The notes beneath the pieces were generated by a model. That model was not told the DNA's origin, made no database searches, and was given only the letters and a program-made list of their open reading frames with translations. Below are positions 36,232 to 42,169 of a stretch of DNA of 64,000 bases, piece by piece. A program made the position numbers and the translations under genes. Within the stretch, counting starts at the first letter, position 1. Each line of letters opens with the position of its first letter. Origin of the DNA: Streptomyces sp. NBC_00525 (GTDB lineage Bacteria; Actinomycetota; Actinomycetes; Streptomycetales; Streptomycetaceae); assembly GCF_036346595.1 (NCBI RefSeq), contig NZ_CP107834.1, positions 5,208,001-5,272,000 of the forward strand. The letters are read 5' to 3'.

Positions 36232-36574
36232 CGCTGCTGCGACTCCTTCACGGCTGTCGTGCGGGCAACCTCTCAGGTCCCCTGAAGGTTCTGACGCGCA
36301 CCATTGTGGACCGCCGCACTGACAACCCCGACCTCGACCCGTCCCAAACGCCCCTCGGCATCCGTCCCGAGGCGGTGGAGGACCCCCTTCCGGGGAATTT
36401 CGTGCGAACCTCCGCCGTACGGGAACTTCGGCAGGTGCCGGTTCGCTTGCATACAGTGGCTGTGTCTCGAAGCAACCTTGTCTCGGCAACCTTGTCTCGA
36501 AGCAACTTTTCGAAGCAGCCTCCCGCAGCGGCTTCTTCATATGGACATTCAGTAGCGCGATCGAAGGGACGTAC
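36232..36574. other. Divergent intergenic region between parC and the M16 protease pair
   Basis: 343 bases with no credible gene. The notable content is the tandem repeat array at 36464-36521. CATACAGT (36450-36457) in front of it may be part of a promoter in either direction; read on the minus strand TTGCTT and TATGCA are 16 bases apart and could drive parC. Confidence 0.4.
36464..36521. repeat. Imperfect tandem repeats GTCTCGAAGCAACCTT
   Basis: Copies: 36464-36479 (16 bp), 36480-36493 (14 bp, lacks the AA), 36494-36509 (16 bp, ends TTT) and a truncated TCGAAGCAGCCT at 36510-36521. They abut without spacing. They lie 54-111 bases upstream of the M16 start, possibly in the mRNA leader. Confidence 0.8.
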
Positions 36575-37936
36575 ATGCCCATGGGTCACACGGCCACAGC
36601 CCAGGCCGGCTCCGGCGGCTTGACAGCGACCGAGCACCGTCTGGCCAACGGCCTGCGCGTGGTGCTCTCCGAGGACCATCTGACCCCGGTCGCGGCGGTG
36701 TGCCTCTGGTACGACGTCGGCTCGCGCCACGAGGTCAAGGGCCGTACGGGCCTGGCCCACCTCTTCGAGCACCTGATGTTCCAGGGCTCCGGCCAGGTCA
36801 AGGGGAACGGACACTTCGAGCTGGTGCAGGGCGCCGGCGGTTCGCTCAACGGCACCACCAGCTTCGAGCGCACCAACTACTTCGAGACCATGCCCACGCA
36901 CCAGCTGGAGCTGGCCCTGTGGCTCGAGGCCGACCGGATGGGCTCGCTGCTCGCCGCGCTCGACGAGGAGTCCATGGAGAACCAGCGCGACGTCGTCAAG
37001 AACGAGCGCCGCCAGCGCTACGACAACGTCCCGTACGGCACCGCGTTCGAGCGGCTGACCGCCCTGGCCTACCCCGAGCCCCACCCGTACCACCACACCC
37101 CGATCGGCTCGATGGCCGACCTGGACGCGGCGACCCTGGAGGACGCCCGCGCCTTCTTCCGTACGTACTACGCGCCGAACAACGCGGTGCTGTCGGTCGT
37201 CGGGGACATCGACCCCGAGCAGACCCTCGCCTGGATCGAGAAGTACTTCGGCTCCATCCCCTCCCACGACGGCAAGCAGCCGCCGCGCGACGGCTCGCTG
37301 CCCCCGATCATGGGCGGCCAGCTGCGCGAGGAGGTCCGCGAGGAGGTGCCTTCCCGCGCCCTGATGGCCGCCTACCGGCTGCCCCACGACGGCACCCGCG
37401 AGTGCGACGCCGCGGACCTCGCCCTGACCGTGCTGGGCGGCGGCGAGTCGTCCCGGCTGCACAACCGCCTGGTCCGCCGCGACCGTACGGCGGTGGCCGC
37501 CGGATTCGGACTGCTCCGGCTCGCCGGCGCGCCCTCCCTGGGCTGGCTGGACGTCAAGACGTCCGGCGGCGTGGAGATCGCCCGGATCGAGGCCGCGGTC
37601 GACGAGGAACTGGCCCGGTTCGCCGAGGAGGGCCCCACGCCCGAGGAGATGGAGCGCGCCCAGGCCCAGTTGGAGCGCGAGTGGCTGGACCGGCTCGGTA
37701 CGGTCGCGGGCCGCGCCGACGAACTCTGCCGGTACGCCGTGCTGTTCGGTGACCCGCAGCTCGCCCTGACCGCCGTCGACCGGGTCCTCGACGTCACGGC
37801 CGAGGAGGTCAAGGCGGCCGCGCAGGCCCAGCTGCGGCCGGACAACAGGGCCGTCCTGGTCTACGAACCGGTCGAGCCCGCCGAAGAGGCCGAGGCCGCC
37901 ACCGACACCGACGCGCACGAAGGGGCGGACCAGTGA
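36575..37936 (+). CDS. M16-family zinc peptidase, catalytic subunit
   Basis: A 453-residue pitrilysin/processing-peptidase family protein. HLFEH (inverted zinc motif HxxEH) at about residue 65 with the distal Glu in ESMENQRDVVKNERRQ form the metal site. A second, inactive half with GGGESSRLHNRLVRRD follows. No signal peptide is seen, so it is cytosolic. It should cleave peptides or small proteins inside a clamshell chamber. ATG 36575 has GAAGGG upstream. Its stop overlaps the next gene by four bases, indicating co-translation with the non-catalytic partner, as in M16B pairs. Confidence 0.92.
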   Translation: MPMGHTATAQAGSGGLTATEHRLANGLRVVLSEDHLTPVAAVCLWYDVGSRHEVKGRTGLAHLFEHLMFQGSGQVKGNGHFELVQGAGGSLNGTTSFERTNYFETMPTHQLELALWLEADRMGSLLAALDEESMENQRDVVKNERRQRYDNVPYGTAFERLTALAYPEPHPYHHTPIGSMADLDAATLEDARAFFRTYYAPNNAVLSVVGDIDPEQTLAWIEKYFGSIPSHDGKQPPRDGSLPPIMGGQLREEVREEVPSRALMAAYRLPHDGTRECDAADLALTVLGGGESSRLHNRLVRRDRTAVAAGFGLLRLAGAPSLGWLDVKTSGGVEIARIEAAVDEELARFAEEGPTPEEMERAQAQLEREWLDRLGTVAGRADELCRYAVLFGDPQLALTAVDRVLDVTAEEVKAAAQAQLRPDNRAVLVYEPVEPAEEAEAATDTDAHEGADQ

Positions 37937-39345
37937 CCGACGCTGCCGCGACTGAAGTTTCGATGCAGTACCACCCGCAGCCGACCCCGGGCACGGCCCG
38001 CCCCTGGGCCTTCCCCGCGCCCGAGCGCGGCTCCCTGCCCAACGGCATCACGGTGCTGCGCTGCCACCGCCCCGGCCAGCAGGTCGTCGCCGTCGAGATC
38101 TCCATCGACGCCCCGCTGGAAGCCGAGCCCGAGGGCCTGGACGGCGTGGCGACGATCATGTCCCGCGCCCTGTCCGAGGGCACCGACAAGCACAGCGCCG
38201 AGGAGTTCGCCGCCGAGCTGGAGCGCTGCGGGGCCACCCTCGACGCCCACGCCGACCACCCCGGCATCCGGGTCTCCCTGGAGGTCCCGGTCTCCCGGCT
38301 GGCCAAGGCCCTGGGCCTGACCGCCGAGGCGCTGCGGGCCCCGGCCTTCGCCGACAGCGAGATCGAGCGGCTGGTACGCAACCGGCTGGACGAGATCCCG
38401 CACGAGCAGGCCAACCCGGCCCGCCGCGCGGCCAAGCAGCTCTCCAAGGAGCTGTTCCCGGCCACGGCCCGCATCTCGCGCCCGCGGCTGGGCACCCAGG
38501 AGACCCTGGAACGGATCGACGCCGCGGCCGTACGCGCCTTCTACGAGGCGCACATCCGCCCGTCCGCCGCGACCGCCGTCGTCGTCGGCGACCTGACCGG
38601 CATCGACCTGGACGCGCTGCTCGCCGAGACCATCGGCGACTGGACCGGGAACACCGCCGAACCCCGCCCCGTCCCGCCGATCACGGCTGACGACACGGGC
38701 CGGGTCGTCATCGTGGACCGTCCTGGCGCGGTGCAGACGCAGCTGCTGATCGGCCGTATCGGCGCCGACCGCCACGAGAGCGTCTGGCCGGCCCAGGTCC
38801 TCGGCACGTACTGCCTCGGCGGCACGCTCACCTCCCGGCTCGACCGGGTGCTGCGCGAGGAGAAGGGCTACACCTACGGCGTACGGGCCTTCGCCCAGGT
38901 GCTCCGCTCCGGCGCCCCCGACGCAGTCACGGGTTCGACGGGCGCCGCGATGCTCGCGATCAGCGGCTCCGTGGACACCGAGTCCACCGGCCCGGCGCTG
39001 GAGGACCTGTGGAAGGTCCTGCGGACGCTGGCCGCCGAGGGCCTGACGGACGCCGAGCGCGAGACGGCCGTGCAGAACCTCGTGGGGGTCGCCCCGCTGA
39101 AGTTCGAGACGGCGGCCTCCGTCGCGAGCACCCTCGCCGACCAGGTGGAACAGCACCTCCCGGACGACTACCAGGCGACGCTGTACGCCCGCCTCGCCGA
39201 GACCGGCACGGTGGAGGCGACCGCGGCGGCGGTCAACGCCTTCCCGGTGGACCGGCTGGTCACGATTCTCGTCGGTGACGCCTCGCGCATCGAGGAGCCG
39301 GTCAGGGCCCTGGGCATCGGAGAGGTGTCGGTCGTCACCGGCTGA
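37933..39345 (+). CDS. M16-family non-catalytic partner subunit
   Basis: A 470-residue paralogue of the preceding peptidase. At the position of HxxEH the sequence reads MSRALSEGTDKHSAEEFAAELE: the zinc motif is absent. It retains the C-terminal EEKGYTYGVRAF with Arg and Tyr that bind the substrate carboxylate in M16B heterodimers. It therefore likely forms the substrate-binding half of an alpha/beta complex, like mitochondrial processing peptidase. GTG 37933 overlaps the previous stop (GTGA). Confidence 0.9.
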   Translation: MTDAAATEVSMQYHPQPTPGTARPWAFPAPERGSLPNGITVLRCHRPGQQVVAVEISIDAPLEAEPEGLDGVATIMSRALSEGTDKHSAEEFAAELERCGATLDAHADHPGIRVSLEVPVSRLAKALGLTAEALRAPAFADSEIERLVRNRLDEIPHEQANPARRAAKQLSKELFPATARISRPRLGTQETLERIDAAAVRAFYEAHIRPSAATAVVVGDLTGIDLDALLAETIGDWTGNTAEPRPVPPITADDTGRVVIVDRPGAVQTQLLIGRIGADRHESVWPAQVLGTYCLGGTLTSRLDRVLREEKGYTYGVRAFAQVLRSGAPDAVTGSTGAAMLAISGSVDTESTGPALEDLWKVLRTLAAEGLTDAERETAVQNLVGVAPLKFETAASVASTLADQVEQHLPDDYQATLYARLAETGTVEATAAAVNAFPVDRLVTILVGDASRIEEPVRALGIGEVSVVTG

Positions 39346-39378
39346 CCGCTTGCCGCGCCCGGCCGAACGGGCGGGGAA

Positions 39379-39419
39379 CGGAGAGGCTCCGGCGCGCTGT
39401 CGCGGCCGGAGCCTCTCCG
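39379..39419 (+). terminator. Terminator after the M16 operon
   Basis: Perfect 15-bp arms (39379-39393 with 39405-39419) with an 11-base loop, 34 bases after the stop. Confidence 0.82.
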
Positions 39420-39471
39420 CGTACGTACGGCCTCCGGACCCGGTGGTGCACCTTTTGTCCCTTTCATCACT

Positions 39472-39486
39472 CAATCATGGTGATTG
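39472..39486. promoter_or_regulatory. Palindrome upstream of the riboswitch
   Basis: CAATCA-TGG-TGATTG, perfect 6-bp arms in a less GC-rich patch, about 120 bases before the riboswitch. TACAAA at 39503-39508 might be the -10 box. Regulator unknown. Confidence 0.35.
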
Positions 39487-39604
39487 CCCCTGTGGGATGC
39501 GCTACAAATCCCTCTGCCCGTTTGGTGGCGTGAAGTCCGGCCGCTTAGCTTCGGTTGCGCTGTCCGCCACTCGTGCACCGCATCCGCGACGCACCGGGCA
39601 GCCA

Positions 39605-39751
39605 TCGCCGAGTCCCCGTCGGGCGTGAGCCCAGGGGAGCCGGGGACCCACGCAGTCCCTGGGGTGAATCGGACGCCCGCGCCCCCGTCCGGGGCGAGCC
39701 GTCCGTAGGAGACCTTCCTGCTCCGAACCCGTCAGCTAACCCGGTAGGCGA
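39605..39751 (+). ncRNA. ydaO/yuaA-type riboswitch (c-di-AMP)
   Basis: The conserved blocks are all present in order: CCGGGGACCCACG (39640-39652), TGGGGTGAATCGG (39660-39672), GTAGGAGACCTTCC (39705-39718), CGAACCCGTCAGCTAAC (39724-39740) and GGTAGGCG. Closing helix P1 pairs TCGCC (39605-39609) with GGCGA (39747-39751). The purine-rich ribosome-binding sequence follows P1 directly. It precedes a secreted M23 peptidase, a known type of target for this riboswitch in actinobacteria. Whether it acts on termination or translation is not visible. Confidence 0.93.
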
Positions 39752-39777
39752 GAAGGAAGGAAAGGACCAGCCACCCC

Positions 39778-40668
39778 ATGGCCTTCACCCGCGCCACCGG
39801 GAAGCACCGTGCCCCGAAGCGTCTGACCCGTACCGGCGCCAAGGCGCTCGGCGTCGCGACCCTCGCCACCACCGGCGTCATCGGCTCCCTGGCCTCCCCG
39901 GCCCTCGCCGCCGACGCCGCGACGGCCCCCGCGGCCACCGAGACCGGCCTCTCCCAGATCCTTACCATCGAAAACACCCTCGCCGACCGGATCGACGCCC
40001 AGGCCGACGCGCAGCAGCACCAGGCCGACGTCACCGAGAAGAAGGCGGCCGCCGAGGCGAAGGCCAAGAAGAAGGCCGCGGCCAAGAAGAAGGCGGCAGC
40101 CGAGAAGGCCGCGGCGAAGGCGGCCAAGGCCAAGGCCGCGAAGGTTGCGAAGGCCGCCGAGGCCGCGAGGACCGCGAAGGAGGCGGCCGGGAAGAAGGCC
40201 GACGCCACCCGCGAGGACTCCGCGCGCGCCACCCGCTCCAGCGCCCGCACCTCCCTCGGCGCGTCGTACCAGCTGCCCGTCGCCGGGTCGTACGTGACCA
40301 CCGGCTACAAGTCCAGCGGCTCGCTGTGGTCCTCCGGCAGCCACTCCGGCATCGACTTCCACGCCGCGTCCGGCAGCTCCGTCGTCGCCGTGGGCGCCGG
40401 CACGGTCGTCGAGGCCGGCTGGGGCGGGGCGTACGGCAACAACATCGTGCTCCGGATGACGGACGGCACGTACACCCAGTACGGCCACCTCTCCTCCATC
40501 GGCGTCTCCGTCGGCCAGAGCGTCGGCGCCGGACAGCGGATCGGGCTCTCCGGCTCCACCGGGAACTCCACCGGCCCGCACCTCCACTTCGAGGCCCGCA
40601 CCACGCCGTCCTACGGCTCCGACCTCGACCCGATCTCCTACCTCCGCGCCCACGGCGTCCGCGTCTGA
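39778..40668 (+). CDS. Secreted M23-family peptidoglycan endopeptidase
   Basis: A 296-residue protein with a signal peptide cut near Ala44 (LGVATLATTGVIGSLASPALA). Then comes a Lys/Ala-rich coiled coil (~80-145, repeated AKKKAAAEK-like units), and a C-terminal LytM domain (~165-296) with HSGIDF (His and Asp zinc ligands), YGHLSS and HLHFEA (catalytic His and zinc ligand). It should hydrolyse cross-bridge peptides of peptidoglycan outside the cell. The coiled coil may hold it to the wall. The upstream ydaO riboswitch puts synthesis under c-di-AMP, linking wall turnover to osmotic status. Confidence 0.93.
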   Translation: MAFTRATGKHRAPKRLTRTGAKALGVATLATTGVIGSLASPALAADAATAPAATETGLSQILTIENTLADRIDAQADAQQHQADVTEKKAAAEAKAKKKAAAKKKAAAEKAAAKAAKAKAAKVAKAAEAARTAKEAAGKKADATREDSARATRSSARTSLGASYQLPVAGSYVTTGYKSSGSLWSSGSHSGIDFHAASGSSVVAVGAGTVVEAGWGGAYGNNIVLRMTDGTYTQYGHLSSIGVSVGQSVGAGQRIGLSGSTGNSTGPHLHFEARTTPSYGSDLDPISYLRAHGVRV

Positions 40669-40689
40669 GCGGGCGGCTCGCGGATTCCC

Positions 40690-40727
40690 GGCGAAGGCCC
40701 CGGCACCACCCTGCCGGGGCCTTCGCC
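40690..40727 (+). terminator. Terminator after the M23 gene
   Basis: Perfect 16-bp arms GGCGAAGGCCCCGGCA and TGCCGGGGCCTTCGCC with a six-base loop. Confidence 0.87.
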
Positions 40728-40792
40728 GTATCCGCCGTATCCGATCCCGGCCCTGTCCAAAACCTCTTCATGAATTCCGGCCCGGCGTCGGA

Positions 40793-40806
40793 AATGCGAG
40801 CGCATT
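40793..40806. promoter_or_regulatory. Candidate operator upstream of the GntR gene
   Basis: AATGCG-AG-CGCATT, perfect 6-bp inverted repeat, five bases before TAGAGT (40811-40816), a plausible -10 box. This places it where a repressor would block RNA polymerase. Confidence 0.45.
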
Positions 40807-40872
40807 GCCATAGAGTCGCGCCAGAGACGTCGATCGACCGCTGTTCGCGGGAATTGAGGCGGAGGTTCGGAC

Positions 40873-41577
40873 ATGCGTGTTCCGGCGCAATCGGTATGCA
40901 CGGCAATCCGTGACGACATCGTCTCCGGTGTCTTCGCCCGCGGCAGCCGGCTCACCGAGGAGGCGCTCGCACGGCGTTACGGGGTTTCCCGCGTCCCCGT
41001 ACGGGAAGCGCTGCGCACCCTGGAGTCCGAGGGGTTCGTCGTCACCCGCAGACACGCCGGAGCCTGCGTCGCCGAGCCCTCGGAGCAGGAGGCCGCCGAT
41101 CTGCTGGAAGTACGCATGCTCCTCGAACCCCTGAGCGCGGCCCGCGCGGCCCACCGCCGCACGGAGGCCCACCTCAAGGTGCTGCGCGGCCTGGTGAGAC
41201 TCGGTCAGGAGCGGGTCCGCCGGGACGAGGGCGATGACCTGCGCTCCCTGGCCGACTGGTTCCACGAGACGCTCGCGCAGGCATCCGGCAGCCCCGGACT
41301 CATCGCCCTGCTCGCCCAGCTCCGCCACAAGATCGACTGGATGTACGCGGTGGAGCCGCCGGTCCGCCCCGCCGACGCCTGGGCCGAACACGGCGCCCTC
41401 GTGGACGCCGTGGCGCGCCGGGACGCCGAGCGTGCTCGCTCCCTGGCCGCGCGGCTCGCCGAACGGCAGAGCGCCGCGGCCCGGCCGCGCCGCACCGCCC
41501 GCCCCGGCGGCGTACCCCGGCCCGGTCGCGTGAGCAATGCGCAACGTGCCGTAAACACCGCGAGCGGCGGGAATTAA
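40873..41577 (+). CDS. GntR-family (FCD) transcriptional regulator
   Basis: Encodes 234 residues from ATG 40873 with GGAGG upstream. The winged helix (~1-70) has SVCTAIRDDIVSGVFARGSR and GVSRVPVREALRTLESEGFV; the FCD domain (~80-205) has ADWFHETLAQASGSPGL and AEHGALVDAVARRDAERARS, with His residues in metal-binding positions. The last ~30 residues are basic and disordered. FCD regulators respond to small organic acids. A palindrome near its promoter suggests autoregulation. It lies between the M23 gene and ptsH but shares an operon with neither. Confidence 0.9.
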   Translation: MRVPAQSVCTAIRDDIVSGVFARGSRLTEEALARRYGVSRVPVREALRTLESEGFVVTRRHAGACVAEPSEQEAADLLEVRMLLEPLSAARAAHRRTEAHLKVLRGLVRLGQERVRRDEGDDLRSLADWFHETLAQASGSPGLIALLAQLRHKIDWMYAVEPPVRPADAWAEHGALVDAVARRDAERARSLAARLAERQSAAARPRRTARPGGVPRPGRVSNAQRAVNTASGGN

Positions 41578-41585
41578 CAAAGGGC

Positions 41586-41639
41586 GCGTACAAAGGGAAT
41601 GGGTGTCCGCGCGAATAAAAGAGTCTGTGCGTACAAAGG
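41586..41639. repeat. Direct repeat GCGTACAAAGG x2
   Basis: GCGTACAAAGG at 41586-41596 and 41629-41639, each followed within a few bases by GGTGTCCG. It lies after the GntR stop and before a terminator. Significance unknown. Confidence 0.6.
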
Positions 41640-41653
41640 TGTCCGTGCACGCA

Positions 41654-41689
41654 AAAGCCGCGGCGTCCATTTCAGGGAGCCGCGGCTTT
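41654..41689. terminator. Bidirectional terminator between the GntR gene and ptsH
   Basis: AAAGCCGCGGC with GCCGCGGCTTT, 11-bp arms and a 14-base loop, flanked by an A-run on the left and TTTC on the right, suiting both convergent genes. Confidence 0.8.
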
Positions 41690-41725
41690 CGCGTCAAGAA
41701 TTCCGGCGGTCGTGACCGCTGTGGT

Positions 41726-42007
41726 TCAGACGGTCTCCGGGAGCTCTTCGAGGCCCTCGGCGACCAGCTTGGCCAGCCGGTCCAGCGCGGCCTCGGCGTT
41801 GTCCGCGTCGGACGCGAGCACGATCTCCTCGCCGCCCTGGGCGCCGAGACCGAGCACCGCGAGCATGGAGGCCGCGTTCACCGGGGCGCCGTCCGCCTTG
41901 GCGATGGTGACGGGAACGCCGGAAGCCGTGGCGGCACGGACGAAGATGGAAGCGGGGCGGGCGTGCAGGCCCTCGGCCCAACCGACGTTTACGCGGCGCT
42001 CAGCCAT
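41726..42007 (-). CDS. ptsH: HPr phosphocarrier protein of the PTS
   Basis: A 93-residue HPr. His15 in GLHARPAS is the phosphoryl acceptor from enzyme I and donor to EIIA. The region of regulatory Ser46 reads NAASMLAVLGLG and keeps a serine. The ATG at 42007 is preferred over 42022 because it begins MAERRVNV, typical of Streptomyces HPr. The upstream sequence holds a DasR box, so expression should follow N-acetylglucosamine metabolism. Enzyme I and EII genes are not in the window. Confidence 0.95.
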   Translation of the reverse strand: MAERRVNVGWAEGLHARPASIFVRAATASGVPVTIAKADGAPVNAASMLAVLGLGAQGGEEIVLASDADNAEAALDRLAKLVAEGLEELPETV

Positions 42008-42030
42008 GGTTCTGCCCTTCACGAATCAAC

Positions 42031-42046
42031 GGTTGTCTAGACCAGT
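42031..42046 (-). promoter_or_regulatory. DasR-responsive element (dre) of ptsH
   Basis: Read on the ptsH strand: ACTGGTCTAGACAACC, 14 of 16 bases matching the dre consensus ACTGGTCTAGACCACT. It ends 24 bases before the ptsH ATG. The GntR regulator DasR is known to control PTS genes in Streptomyces. Confidence 0.85.
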
Positions 42047-42157
42047 GTCTCATGTGGTGCGCGGTGCTCCGGGCCGACCCGCAGGCCGCGCCGCGGGACG
42101 TCCCGGACACCCCAGCCTGCCCCGCCCCCGGCACCGCCGCGACCTGTGCCGCAGCCG

Positions 42158-42163
42158 TAGGCT
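42158..42163 (+). promoter_or_regulatory. Candidate -10 element (TAGGCT), leaderless start
   Basis: TAGGCT ends six bases before the ATG at 42170, with no ribosome-binding site between. Confidence 0.4.
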
Positions 42164-42169
42164 TGGCGC

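Noticed and set aside
36464..36521. CRISPR array
   Set aside because: The units are contiguous with no spacers and only about 16 bases long.
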